Source of the DNA: Solenopsis invicta
Lineage: Eukaryota; Arthropoda; Insecta; Hymenoptera; Formicidae
Assembly (NCBI RefSeq): GCF_016802725.1
Contig: NC_052666.1
Location: 8,901,375 to 8,965,374 of the forward strand
Reading direction: 5' to 3'
Length of the DNA: 64,000 nt
A program made the position numbers and the translations under genes. The stretch's first letter is position 1. Every line of letters starts with the position of its first letter. The notes under the pieces are model-generated. The model was given only the letters and a program-made list of their open reading frames with translations, searched no databases and was not told the origin of the DNA. This document shows, in pieces, positions 44,730 to 57,795 of the stretch.

Positions 44730-47700
44730 AATACACACCACGACCTCACGTACCGGTCCGCCTGGGACGACACCGGATTTCTGCGTTGCTAGACACCGGG
44801 GCCGAAGTATCCATCATCAACCGACAGGTAGCCAGGTACGCCAAAGAAATGCGGATATGGCCGCAGGAACGAGAGGAGGCAATCCACCTGGCCGACGGCA
44901 CCACTGCCACCACGCCCGGCCGCGTCAAACTCCGCCTCCGAATCGCCGGCCGTCACTTCGAACACACTTTCCAGATCCTTCCATCCTTAGACAGCCCGAT
45001 GCTCATCGGTACCGACCTATGGGCCCGACTACAGATCACCATACCCCCGCCACCTCTCCAGCTCCGAAAAACGCCACCCACGGCGTACTCAGTGACCCCC
45101 GGCATGGTAAAGCGAACCGCACAAGAGGAGCAAGAGCTCCAAGCCTTCCTGGCCGCGGAGTTGGCCAAGTTCGAGGAGGTGCGAGGGCCGACCGACCAGG
45201 CCAGCCACCAGATCCGGCTGAAAACAAACGTACCGAACAAACAACGGTACTGACCGCGCAACCCGGCGATGCAAAACATCATCGATGAGGAGGTCCGCAA
45301 GATGGAAGAAGCCGGTATTATCGAGCCATCAACCAGCGCATGGAGCTCCCCGGTGGTCATAGTGCGAAAAAAGGACGGAAAACACCGTTTTTGTATTGAC
45401 TTCCGGAAGGTAAACGAAGTCACCGAGCGAGATGCGTACCCACTACCGCAAATCCCCGCCACACTGGACAAGCTGCGCGGGGGCCGATACCTCACTACGC
45501 TCGACCTACAGCAAGGATATTGGCAGATTCCACTCACGCCCGATAGCCGGCCAATCACCGCATTCACCGTTCTGGGCCGGGGCCTAATGCAGTTCACCGT
45601 CATGCCTTTCGGACTGCATTCGGCTCCGGCGACGTTCCAACGTTTGCTCGACCGAATACTGGGCCCCGAATTAGAACCTCACGTGTTCGTCTATTTGGAC
45701 GACATCATCGTGACCAGCGCAACATTATCCGACCATCTGCAGCACCTGCAGGAAGTTTTTCGGCGACTACGCCAAGCCAAGCTCCGGTTAAATCCGGAGA
45801 AATGCCAGTTCTGTCTCAACGAACTTAAATACCTGGGCCACATCGTGGATGGCCAGGGAATCCGCACCGACCCCGACAAGGTTCGCGCCGTCGCACAGTG
45901 GCCCACCCCGACAAACGTACGACAAGTCCGACAATTCGTGGGACTCACGTCATGGTACCGCTGCTTCACACCTAGCTTTTCCGAGACCGCCGCACCACTC
46001 ACCCGCCTCACGCGAAAGAACGCCCGATGGACGTGGGGACCCGACGAGGAGGCCGCTTTTCGCGAGCTCAAGCGCGCACTAACCTCCGCACTCACCCTCG
46101 CGTGCCCAGATTTCTCGCGCCGGTTCGTCCTCCATACAGACGCCAGCACGTACGGTCTTGGCGCCGTCTTCTCGCAGCATTTTGACGAGGGGGAGCGCGT
46201 CATCGCGTACGCCAGCCAATCGCTCAACGGCGCAGAGAAGAACTACAGTGCCACCGAGCTCGAGTGCCTGGCCGTGGTGTGGGGCATCCGGCATATGCGC
46301 GGTTACCTGGAGGGATACGAATTTACGGTCGTCACTGACCACCAGGCCCTCCAGTGGCTGCGTCGCCTGGATTCCCCCACCGGCCGACTCGGCCGATGGG
46401 CACTCGAGCTCCAACAGTACACCTTCGACGTCCGGTATCGCGCGGGAAAGCTGAACCGGGTCGCCGACGCGCTGTCCAGGTTACCGGCCGTGTGCAGTAA
46501 CCAAGCGCACCCCACGTGCCCGTGGTACCGCCGCCAGCTCCTCCGCGTACGGGCGCGGCCAAGGGACTTTGCGGACTATGAAATCCGTAACGGTCGATTA
46601 TAAAGCCGCATACTCCATTCGACCAACTTTAAGGACGAACCCGCCGAGACACAATGGAAGCGATGCATACCTCGCGACGAAAGAGGGGCCGTGCTGACAC
46701 GGGTACACGACAACCCTGCCGCCGGACATCTCGGCATCGCTAAAACCATTGCCCGAGCCGCGCAATATTACTATTGGCCGGGGATGTTCTCCGATATCGC
46801 GCGTCACGTACGGGCGTGCGCCAATTGCCAGGCGCACAAGAGTGCCCAGGTCCGACCGGCCGGACTGATGCACGCAACCCACGTGGAAATGCTTTGGGAA
46901 CAGGTCACCACCGACCTAGTAGGACCTCTCCCGCGGTCCACCAACGGAGCCGCTTGGCTACTGGTGTTGCAAGACCGCTTCACCAAGTGGGTGGAGTTGG
47001 TGCCGCTGCGACGAGCAACCGCTACCGCCATCGCCCAGAACATTACGGACTGCGTCGTCTATCGCCACGGTTGCCCCGAGACCCTGATCTCCGACAACGG
47101 GACGCAGTTCGTGGCGGGGCACGTGCGCGAACGACTGCGCGACCTAGGCATCCGCCACCAGACGGCTCCAGTACACGCTCCTCACTGCAACCCCGTCGAG
47201 CGGACCAACAAGAAGGTCAAAACAATGATCGCACAATTCGTCGGCCGGGATCACCGCCGCTGGGATCAGCACATCCCGGCACTGCAATTTGCATATAATA
47301 CCGCCGTCCACGATGCCACCGGCTACACGCCCGCTTACCTGAACTACGGGCGGGAACTCGAGGCGCCACCACGGGACCCAGACGCGAGACACGCGCCGAC
47401 AACCGCTCCAGCCGCCAACCAGCGACGACTCCAGGAGGCATACGAGGTGGTCCGAACGAACCTCGCCCGGGCCTTCAACCGCCAGGAACGGTATTATAAT
47501 TTAAGGAGACGTGCATGGAAACCCGCCATAGGGGACATAGTCTGGAAAAAAGACCATCCTCTCTCGAACAAGGGCAAAGCCTTCAATTCAAAGTTAGCAC
47601 CCAAATACGTCGGACCGTTGGAGGTCCGAAAAATCCATTCTCCAGTCATCGTCGATCTACGGGACAAACGTGGCAAGTGGCACCGACACGTGCATGTGCA

Positions 47701-47944
47701 GGACCTTAAGCCTGGTCCCCGGTACGAACGCACCCGAGGAGCGGACGACGCAGAGACGGACCTTGGGGAAGCAGCCGACGCGGAAGCAGACGACGCGACC
47801 GCAGACGACACCGAGGTAGACGCCATGATGGACGATGGCGGGACCGATGAATCCGGAGCAGACGACGCCGACGATGATGATGCAGGAACGTACGACGACC
47901 CGGCCAGCAACGGGGCTCGTGCCGATCACGCCCGGACGGCGTGA
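44675..47944 (+). pseudogene. pol: Gypsy 1 Pol (protease, RT, RNase H, integrase), two nonsense codons
   Basis: One frame spans the gene. Protease active site LLDTGAEVS (44785-44812); RT with DFRKVN, DLQQGYWQIPL, MPFGLHSAPATFQR and FVYLDDIIV (YLDD 45692-45703); RNase H LHTDASTYGLG (46130-46165) and VADALSRLP. Integrase has HHCC (HDNPAAGHLG...CANCQAH), the DDE residues (TDLVGPL, ISDNGTQF, NPVERTNKK) and a GPL-type C-terminal module (PKYVGPLEVRKI). It ends in a long Asp/Glu/Ala tail (47735-47940). Two in-frame stops break it: TGA at 45251-45253 between protease and RT, and TAA at 46601-46603 between RNase H and integrase. Everything else looks functional. Confidence 0.95.
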
Positions 47945-47985
47945 CTGCCTGAAGGGAAGGAGCTACCTCCCCCAATCCAGAACGA

Positions 47986-47993
47986 TATATAAA
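47986..47993 (+). promoter_or_regulatory. Possible internal TATA box before ORF3
   Basis: GATATATAAAGGGGG lies about 50 bp upstream of the ORF3 ATG, which has a strong start context (CCACCATGG). An internal promoter or a spliced subgenomic RNA could express ORF3; this is inference from position. Confidence 0.4.
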
Positions 47994-48037
47994 GGGGGTC
48001 ACCGCAACCAGGAACCTGCAGAAAGACCGAATCCACC

Positions 48038-48957
48038 ATGGAATCCGACCTGCACGCACTCCTGACGATGCCGAACAACGACGCCGAATTCGAGGTCCTG
48101 TGGGAGAAGATGATGAGGACCTCACCGAAACCGGCCAACCTGTTCTCATCACCACCGCACCGACGAGCAAGCCCGGCCGCGGACACTACCAGGAAGCCGG
48201 AGCATCCGGTACCCGACACCGCCACGGATGCATCGACAAACTCCGGCCGCCAACAGAGCCTACCCGTCCTCCCGAGGACGCCACCTCCCGCCACACCAAA
48301 AGACGCACGGCCGGTCCGCGCCATCCGCGCGCCGCCTCAGGAGCTGGTGCGAAAGGCGAAGCCGGCAAAGTACTCCGTCACGCCGTCGACAACCGGGAAA
48401 AGAGAGCCGCCAATCGTCGGGGTCCGGGTACAGAGGTCCTCTGCAGTCAACGCCAGGAAACTCGCTGCACTACTAGCCGATCCACCGACGCCGACCAGAC
48501 GAGGCAAGCGCCAAGCGACAACGGATGGCGAAAGCCAGCGGGAACAGGCCCGGAACCGCCTGATCACACTCTTCGGCGATGCTCTGTCGGACCTCGATGA
48601 CGAGATACGACCAAACGAGGGGCCAATGGGCATGACCCGAAAACCGGACCAGCAGACGAAACCTCCGCCGCACCGCCACCGGCAAGGATCACCGCCACGG
48701 TCACAACCGACGCCACCGCAATCACATCCGACGTCAGCTCCAGCGCGCCGCCAAAAGCCAAGCCAACCACCGGGGAAGCCGGTCGGCCCAAGCGGCCGCC
48801 CATACCTGTGCGCATACGGGACGATTTAACCGTCTACGTCCCGTACTACGCGGCTACGATATCGAGGGTCTACAAGGTGCGACTCGCGACGCGGCGGTAC
48901 ACCTTGCGATTCGGGCGGGATGGCCAGTGCCACTACGTGCGGGAATTCCCGGCGTAG
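48038..48957 (+). pseudogene. Gypsy 1 third ORF (env position, not env-like), one frameshift
   Basis: Begins MESDLHALLTMPNND in a strong Kozak context, 93 bases after pol ends. The first 190 residues are Pro/Arg/Thr-rich with an acidic amphipathic stretch (NRLITLFGDALSDLDDEI). The frame stops at 48829, but a neighbouring frame from about 48640 carries a well-formed C-terminus (LTVYVPYYAATISRVYKVRL, then RRYTLRFGRDGQCHYVREFP, stop near 48957). A one-base change near 48620-48640 therefore probably split it. It has no signal peptide, transmembrane segment or furin site, so it is not an envelope protein. Function unknown; nucleic-acid binding is a guess from the basic composition. Confidence 0.6.
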
Positions 48958-48978
48958 TGGCCAAAGTTCGCCACTCAC

Positions 48979-48992
48979 AAAGGGGGGGGTGA
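48979..48992 (+). promoter_or_regulatory. Polypurine tract of Gypsy 1
   Basis: AAAGGGGGGGGTGA immediately precedes the 3' LTR; it primes plus-strand synthesis. Confidence 0.9.
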
Positions 48993-50181
48993 TGTAACAA
49001 AACGCCCCTCCACCTCGCGCGCACTGCCACTCCGCTCCGTCCACCCGAGCAATACACCGGCAGAACGCCACGTGCACGCACCGAGCTAACCTGCCGTCGC
49101 GATCACGCGGCAGCACGCGCGCCGCCCGTGGCGTTCGGCAACGCTCCCACTCCGGGCCAGCCGACCGAACGCACGGATTGGTCCGCCCAACCGTGCGTTC
49201 GGATATATAAGCCGGCAGTGGGAACGCCGAGACAGATCTTCCCGGTCCGCCGAATCCGACAGGTCGAGTATCCTCGACCGCACTCCGACTCCCAAGAGGA
49301 CGAGAATACTCGCCTTATCCTGACTCCCCTCGACGAGCATCCTCGTCGTTCCGGCTAGCCGAGTATCCTCGGCTAATCCTGTCATACCGAATACCGTACA
49401 CAGCCAATCACGGCGAGCATCCTCGCCGTGCTCCGTAGCCGAGTATCCTCGGCGAATCACCGCCCACGACGAGCATCCTCGTCGAGTCCACAGGCTGGGT
49501 ATCCCTAGCCAATCCCATCCGTCCTCTCCCTCGGGGAAGAGTCTCTTGTAACCTAAAGCCTCGTCAGGGCATCCGCGTCCTGACGAGAACTTCGCCTCTT
49601 TTTGCACGAGGCGGCTCGGGCGAGACGCGGAATCGTCGCCGTCGCTCTGATCCCGCGTTCCGCGGCTGCCCGACCACCCCGGACACCGAGTCCGTTTCAA
49701 ACCACGCGATTTAGATTAAGTTGGATTTATTTGTATTCTTATGATTTCGTAGTTCTAGTACTTCAGTTATCCTTATAAGTTAGAATTATTATTTGTCACT
49801 CTACCGTTTCATCCGTACTCTCGCGGTTATTATAGTTCTTGTAATTCAATCTTGGCTCTCGCCTAGCGCTCTCGTTATTCCACGCGTCCCCGTGCGCTTA
49901 TCGTTACCAACGCTCGCAATTCCGACCGCTCAGCGGCAATTGGTCGTCGCGACCGCCGCGAGCCAATCGCGTCCCCGCTTAGGCTGGGTCCATTTGTCAC
50001 GAGGCGTTAGACGCAATCAGCTATGAGGCTACTTGTAAATATCACATCCAAATAAAGATCTAATATGTTTATCAGCTAAATACCGAGTGCGATTATTATA
50101 CCGAACCCGACCAATCCGGCGAGCTTATCCGCAACCGTATCCTGACTCCCACCGCACCGCACGAAAATCACCAGCGTTACA
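48993..50181 (+). repeat. 3' LTR of Gypsy element 1
   Basis: 1,189 bp, nearly identical to 42528-43720. Differences by eye are seven substitutions and a 4-bp gap near 49820. Confidence 0.95.
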
Positions 50182-51207
50182 GAGTTATTTGGATATAGGT
50201 AATTGAAATCTTGTTCTAACTAAAATTGGAAAAATACACAATGTTTAAAAATAATATTTTAAATATAAAATAATATAATTTACTTGAATAATTTATCAAA
50301 ATATAATCCCAAGGCTGTCGCAAAATACGAAATTCATTGAAGTACTCAGTAATTTCACCAATAAATTGTTTGCTCCTTTTTCGTCTATATTCCGTACTTC
50401 TGAGTTTTGACAGTCTTGTGCAGGCAGTTTCATTCCATTTTATAATAGCCTCATTCTGTGGCTTCAAGTATCTCCGTAACGATTGCAAACTGTCTAATTG
50501 TGTGTTCAGTGGGAAACACTTAAATTTCGCACACTGGATTTTTAAAGATTTATTTTATTTAATATTATACAAATCGCAAATGTTATAATTTGTATTAATT
50601 TATTCGTGTATTCACATCATACTGTGGCAACGTCTAAGAAAGATGTGCGACGACGCCTAGAGGCAGTGGCCCTGAGTCCGTAAGGACATCGCCTAGGAGT
50701 CACTACCCTGGGTCGCAGATTCGTCGAAGGGATGATGTTCTTCTGCTTATTGTCACTCGCGCATACGTTATAACAAGCGCGTATTTTATCGTAGTTTATA
50801 ATAATATTGCGTTATGAAGCCGTGGAGCAATGTGATCGCGTTTAACACTCTCGGAAGAAGGCTCAAAGAATTAATGGTTTTACTGAAATAAAGAATTCAC
50901 ACACGTTTTATGTTTGCTCTTGTTCGGTGGTCGAGAGCGTAGTGAGGCCGAGACGCGTATTCAGGACAAAAAACACCGATAACAAATTTCACTTTTTTAA
51001 TAAACAAGCGTGCGCATCGTAACGCGGAATTCCGAAGCATAAATCCACTTAGTAACAGGAAATCTCGAAGTGCCAAATATCTCGAATTGCCCGAGAATTC
51101 TCTTTTATCTAAATTCACCCGGCATCACTCGTCCATCGTCCGTTCTTCGCAACATACATATTGTATGTGTGTGTGAATGTATATTTTCATTTAAAATTAT
51201 AACGTAC

Positions 51208-51915
<708 letters not shown>

Positions 51916-53679
51916 GTGTGAATGTGTCGTGCATGACATTTTATAATATGTCACGTACGTAATATTGTGTTTCTAAAATGCCTGTTTCTGTGTATTCATA
52001 GTATATATCATCACTATTATGTTGTCACAATGTCATGCTGGAGTTAAAGATAAAAATTAAAAGATTTAGAAATCAAAATATTTTTATACCATTAAAGTTA
52101 TGAGATTTATCTACATCTTCTTCCTGTTCTTCTTCCTGTAAATTAGTATTGCAAAGCTCTGCTCTTCTACGTTTACCTATTAATCTCGTGTACTGATCAT
52201 ATAATTTTTCTTTAGGCTGTACCGCACGATCAGTCCCAATAGACTTTTTTCTTCTTGGGATGTAGCAGGTATCCTATATCAATTAAAGTAAAATGCATAA
52301 ATAAAAAGAGCACATAACTATATTATTATAAAAAATTAAAATAAGAATTATATTAAATTAACCACAATTTTCAAAGGAAAAGTTGTACAATTTGTTGACT
52401 AAGTCGTCTAAAATCGTCTGGAGTAATTCTGTAACGTAAATACATCATTAATTTTGTTTATATCATAGTTATAACAATAACTGTGAAATAATTAACATAA
52501 AAAATTATTGCGTCACACTTACCGTTTATTCGGATCGTCTGCTAACTCAGCTGCTATAATATATTTCGCTATATCAGTCCTTAAAGCATTATCAAAACCT
52601 TGCTTAATGTACAAACCAAAATAACTCTTTCCTTTACTTGTTGTCAAGATAAAGCCTTACATCGTATGATAAAATTTAATTTGTAATTTTTTATTATTTA
52701 AAATAATGGCAATGCTTAATAAAAACTGACATTTAAAATACAATGTATGTTTCCGGTTTCCATGAAAAGAATCTTTCCTGCAACGTTTTGCTTGCTGTGA
52801 CACATCAATCATTGACACATCAGTACATTTATCTGGTTCTTTTTCTTCAGATATATTTTCTATATCGTTATGTACATCTGTTGTTATACAAGTATTATCG
52901 ATAACAATATCGATATCATCAATAATTTCTTCTATATTTTCTGTATTTTTAATCTAAAATAGAAAAAAAATAAAAGAAAGAAGATTAAATGATGTAAATA
53001 AATAATAAAGGTTATATCGTTCATTTTATGCAACAATAACTTTTCTACTATATGAAATTTTGGCTCGTTTTAAGTTATTAATATAGGAAGAATGATACTT
53101 GCTTGTACTTTGTATTGCTAAACATTTTATAGAAAAATCTTTTGAATTATCATTATTGTAGCAAATGAATGATATATTTTACCTTTTGTGATAAAGATAC
53201 TAAATCTTTCCATAAATTTAAGAATTTAACTTGTGGGCCAAATTGAGGAATCAGTAAACGTATGTGCTCTTCACTTAGTTTTAAAAAACTATCCTTATCT
53301 ATTTCTTGCTCTAAGAGAAAGATGACAACGGCAAAAGTGAAAATTGTAGAATAACAATGACAATACAAACACTATGATTCCAAATTATTTAAAATATTTT
53401 GCATTAATTTTATAAAGACAAGAAATACAGACAATTTATATTGTACAAATAATACAATAACAAAACAACCTCGATGAAAAATAAAATTACCTTGTAATAT
53501 TGCTTTGTACAAAGAAAATTCCCACTTGTCTAATATATCGATAGTCCACTGGTCCATGATTTGCGCACAGGTAAAGAATTTGAAGCGAGTTCTCTAAATT
53601 ATAACTACAAAAAGTGTATATGTGAGAATTGCAGATAACCTTATATCAACAGCAATTTTCAATGTAATATCTACCAGTG

Positions 53680-53932
53680 CAAAATTACCTTTTCGAAAAA
53701 AGGTAAAAAAGGCACCAAGTATGTGTGCGTACTTCTTAAATCTTTATTTTTCTTTCTACAAAACCCAAGTGATTCTTTATATCCTCATTGAAAAATTTTT
53801 CAATGAGTATATAAAGAAAGTACCACTTGGGTTTTGTAAAAAAAAAAATAAAGATTTGAGAAGTATGCACACATACTTGTTGCCTTTTTTTACCTTTTTT
53901 TGAAAAAATAATTTTGTACTGATATCACGCGT
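53680..53932. mobile_element. Hairpin MITE related to the long-TIR element
   Basis: Two arms of about 125 bp are near-perfect inverse copies meeting at 'cattgaaaaatttttcaatg' (53787-53806). Ends read CAGTGCAAAATTA and, inversely, CAGTACAAAATTA. The arm shares 'ccacttgggttttgt' and 'cctttttttacctttttttga' with the inner 400 bp of the 1-kb repeats at 2444 and 6925. It sits in the 5' region of the SAM gene. Confidence 0.75.
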
Positions 53933-54229
53933 TTTTGTAGTGTTAAACAATAACGTCGCCCTCACCGTCGTCGTTACCGTCGTCATCTCCGTCGTCTCCG
54001 TCGCCGTCGTCGTTCCCGTTGCCGTCTCCCCTCCCCCTCCCATTGTCGACCATCACTCGCACATAAATATCAAACTTTTTTCACTTACTTTCAAGTAATG
54101 CAATCAGCGACTTCATAATTCCGATAACGGACACGTTCAAATACGTTGAAGGCTCCAAACGGACTCCACGACATAGAGCGAGTAAAAAACGTGTGATTCA
54201 AGGAAACAGTGAGCGTCGCAAAACAAATT

Positions 54230-54490
54230 CCTATCGCGCGCTGATCGCTGACCGCACGGCAAACTGAGTTGGCTAGTTCAGCCAATTGTCTCATCAACCT
54301 AGTCGATAAAGCTTTTGCGACTAAGAAGTTGCCTACGGCAACCAATTATTTACTACCTTTAAAAGTTGGTTACTTTAACCTAGTCGAAATCATGTACTGG
54401 CATTGCGATTTGCTATCTTAATAATGTGAATGATTGTAGCAGCAAATTTTTATGCAGCCAATAAAAATTGGTCATTGCGGCAAATCTTTT
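54230..54490. promoter_or_regulatory. Right subterminal dyad repeats of the CACTA-like element
   Basis: Dyads 'ttggctagttcagccaa', 'ttgcctacggcaaccaa', 'ttggttactttaacc', 'ttggtcattgcggcaaa' and related half-sites mirror those at the left end (35980-36210). Confidence 0.6.
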
Positions 54491-54500
54491 TTTTTCAGTG

Positions 54501-55990
54501 TAAAATTACACTTTCGACAAAAGCCCTTACTGCATTTTATACAATATCAAATCTTATCGCAAAAAATTTGAAATTGTTTACGAAGAGTCAATTAAAAAAG
54601 GAATGCTTTGTCACAGCAGTACAATCATTCGGGGATTCATTAACTCTTCAAAAAACTGCTAGCATTCCTATAAGTGTTAATACAATTAAATCTCGTGTAA
54701 GTTTTATTGCTTTTTCTTTAGAAAAAAAATTAAAATATTTATTAGAATCTTGTTCGTTTTTTTTCGTTGTCTTGATGAAAGCATCGATAATCGACACGTG
54801 AGTATTTTTGGTCAAATCGTGCAAAACGATTTTTCATGTGTCGAGAAACTTTTAGATTTCGTTCCATTGCATGGAACAATATTAGAAATAATATTTTTGA
54901 AGCTGTAAACAAAACTCTTGAAAAATTTGGCATTGATTTTTCAAGATGTTCAGAAATCGTAACCGATGGCGCGAGATCAATGACAGGATCAAAAATTGGA
55001 TTTCTTGGTCAAAGCAGCAAAATTTAAAGTTTCCTGTTATATTATACATTGTATGATCCATCAAGAAGCGTTACGTGAGAAAGTAGCTAAGTTATGCAAT
55101 GCACGTCGTAACAAAAATTATCAATGCAATTAAAGGCGGTCATAAATTTCTTTTGCATAGGAAGTGGAACACTTTCTTCAAGAACATAACGTAATTTATA
55201 TAGATGTTCTTCTATATTGCGAAGTTCGATGGCTCAGTGCAGGAAAATGCCTAGAAAAATTCTTTGCTATAAAAAAAAAATCTTCCTTTTTTTGTAAGAC
55301 ATGTCTGATTCGAAATATGATGAATTTAAAAATTTTCTTCCAGGTATAAATTTGCTTTGCAAGCTTGCTCTCATTACAGATTTAACGAATCATTTAAATA
55401 ATATAAATCTAAAGCTACAAAAAGCCAAACTATATCGCAGTTAGTTTCGCACGTTGATTTAGTTTGAAGAAAATTAATATTATTAGCCACATTGAGAATA
55501 ACATTCTTTAATTTTATCTTTCTTGTTTAATTCTTTTGGAAGAACACAGCACAAATTGTAGCTTTAAAAATCATTTATATATAATAGAGTCTCTAATAGA
55601 GCAATTTGATTCCCGTTTTAAAGATTTTGATAGTCTTAGAAAGGATTTAATTTTTTTTTGAAAATTCTCTCACTGAGTAAATTGAGGAACAAAGCTTAGA
55701 TCTTCAAGCAAAACTTTGCGATTTGCAATACGATCTTTCTTTAAAAACACGACCCGAAAATGGATAAAATTTTTAAGAAATTTTAAATACATTGCAGTAT
55801 CCTTCCCTCAAGAATTTTGATCTTCGAATTTTTTCCATGTTTGACTCCACATATTTATGTAAACGGTCGTTTTTTAAAATGAAGTTAATAAAAAAGGAGA
55901 AACATTCTCCTTTAAGTGATGCATCATTATCTTCACTAATGTGAACTAGTTCTTCTGTTGATATACAATTTTTAGTACAATCGTGCAAAT
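54501..55990 (+). pseudogene. hAT transposase copy A, main part
   Basis: Continues from 35964 in frame: STKALTAFYTISNLIAKNLKLFTKSQL, then across shifts VPLHGTILE, EIVTDGARSMTGSKIGFL (catalytic TDGA-type strand), CYIIHCMIHQEALREK, YCEVRWLSAGKCLEKFF, LALITDLTNHLNNINLKLQ, LIEQFDSRFKDFDSL, and a hAT dimerisation tail YPSLKNFDLRIFSMFDSTYLCKR. This order matches GTF2IRD2/FAM200/SCAND3-like hAT transposases. At least six stops or shifts are present. It once catalysed cut-and-paste movement of a hAT element; 55990-56330 is its AT-rich 3' flank, shared with copy B. Confidence 0.78.
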
Positions 55991-56329
55991 AGCACAAAAA
56001 GGAAAATTAATATTTTTCAGTTGTTCACGTTTTTCTTTTTTGATTTCTAGTTTTTAATATTTATTTTGCATTCCTGCCGAGCTATATTTATTTATTTTAT
56101 TTTTAATGGATTAGGTCTACTGGAGAAACCACATAAAAAAAAACGCATTAACAATAGTACCTCATGAATGATGCGGGAAGCTATTGTAAAATTTAAAATT
56201 TTCCAATTATATAATTTTGCAATTATTATAACATATATAATATAGATTCAATTTAAATTACAAAATTTAATATTTAATATATAAAGAAAAATTATTTTGA
56301 TAGAAATAATTTATAACAAAAATTAAAAA

Positions 56330-56895
56330 ATAATAAGCTCAAGAATCAAGCAGAATGTTAGATGCAAATAAATAAATTATAGCATAAATCCAATGTAAAG
56401 CAAACGTTTTGACCTTTAATAACGGTTTTCCTCAGTACAGATTTACAAGTCAAACAAATAAAGATTGTGCGCAACCGCGATGTACATCTTATTTTAACGT
56501 CTTAACATAATAAACGACCTCAAAGAGCGTGTGCAAAGACAAGAGCTTCGTATACAAATAAACATTATTTGTATCTATTTTTACCAAGAAGTAACATTCC
56601 ATCTCACAATGCTGTGACACGAGTTTTGATGCTGAGAGCAACCAATTCATGTTGTTTTTACAAAGCTCTTGCCTTTGCACACGCTCTGTGAGGTTGTTTA
56701 TTATGTTAAGACGTTAAAAAAAGATGTACATCGCGGTTTTGCATGGTCTTTATTTGTTCGACTTGTAAATCTGTACTGAGGAAAACCGTCATTAAAAGTC
56801 GAAACGTTTGCTTGACATTGGATTTATGCTGTGATTTATTTATTTGCGTCTGACATTCTGCGTGGCTCTTGAACTCATTATTTTCTAATTTTAAT
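56330..56895. mobile_element. Foldback MITE with ~230-bp inverted repeats
   Basis: Arms 56335-56545 and 56650-56885 are reverse complements (shared 'tgtactgaggaaaaccgt', 'cataataaacgacctc', 'catcgcggtt' blocks). The 100-bp centre has no ORF. The ends merge into AT-rich sequence, so borders and target duplication are unclear. Confidence 0.75.
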
Positions 56896-57369
56896 TTATT
56901 TATAAGAGCCTTAACCTTTATTTATTTTGTTTGTTAATTTATAATGGTTTAGCGACTTAGCAGAAGGTATATACCCAACATGAGATGGGATCGCTCGTGA
57001 GGCCACAGTCTCCACGCCCGATTGATAGTTTGGCCGACGAGCCTCGAGCAATAATGAGGAGAGAGTGGTAGTCGCCTCAGGAATCGGCTCAAAATGTGCA
57101 TTTTGTCTGCCGCAGTCTGCTACTTTCTTGAAGCTGCAACAATTACTTCCAAATCGCATGCAACTCATCTTCAGAAAGTCGTTAGGGCGACGCAACCGCT
57201 CTCTCTTTCAACCGTCCCACTGACTAACACGCCGTAGCGTAGCGTAGCTTCCGAAGTCATAACGCTTTTTTGTACAAACAGCTCGATCGTTCTGTTCGTC
57301 CGTTCGATCCTAGATGAGCCCCCAAAATATTACATCCGAAGGATAGCTCACGCTCACGTACTCGCGGCA

Positions 57370-57690
57370 CTCGTGTTTTTCAAAAAAAGATTAGAAAAAA
57401 TGCCAAGTGTGTGTATGTACCCCTTAAATCTTTATTTTTTTCTACAAAATCCAAGTGGTACTACCTTTGTATTCTCATTGAAAAATTTTCCTATTCTAAC
57501 CCATGTGGTATTCTTTTTAATTTCTATACAAAACCTAAGTACTATCTGTATTATCATTAAAAAATCTTCTTATTTCATCAATACAAGTCGTATTTACTTA
57601 AAAATAAATGTTTTAAATTTAATCCAACCTAAACGTATTTTTCCAAAAAAAATGTATGAAATTTTTAAATCGCGCCAATTATAAAAAGAA
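57370..57690. repeat. Partial copy of the inner long-TIR repeat
   Basis: Collinear with 6975-7270 (inner part of the right TIR of the 2444-7962 element) from 'cttaaatctttatttttttc' to 'ataaaaagaatatact'. No gene. A (CT)n microsatellite follows at 57751-57800, and 57801-58125 has nothing recognisable. Confidence 0.7.
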
Positions 57691-57744
57691 TATACTGATG
57701 CTATACACTAACAAAGTTAAATAATGTAACTTTGCAAATTTAGC

Positions 57745-57795
<51 letters not shown>

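Larger units (their letters stand above)
42528..50181 (+). mobile_element. Gypsy element 1, full-length and young (7,654 bp), TSD GAGT
   Basis: LTRs 42528-43720 (1,193 bp) and 48993-50181 (1,189 bp) differ by about seven substitutions and one 4-bp gap by eye (about 0.6%). The element is flanked by exact GAGT (42524-42527, 50182-50185). A tRNA-Lys-type primer site, polypurine tract, gag, pol and a third ORF are all present in standard order. Only two nonsense codons in pol and one shift in ORF3 were found. Its GC-rich composition contrasts sharply with the AT-rich host element around it. Confidence 0.96.

Noticed and set aside
48038..48957. Envelope gene for Gypsy 1
   Set aside because: No signal peptide, hydrophobic segment, Cys pattern or cleavage site; composition is Pro/Arg-rich.
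53680..53932. microRNA precursor
   Set aside because: The hairpin is far longer and more perfect than a miRNA precursor, and the sequence is repeated elsewhere as transposon DNA.
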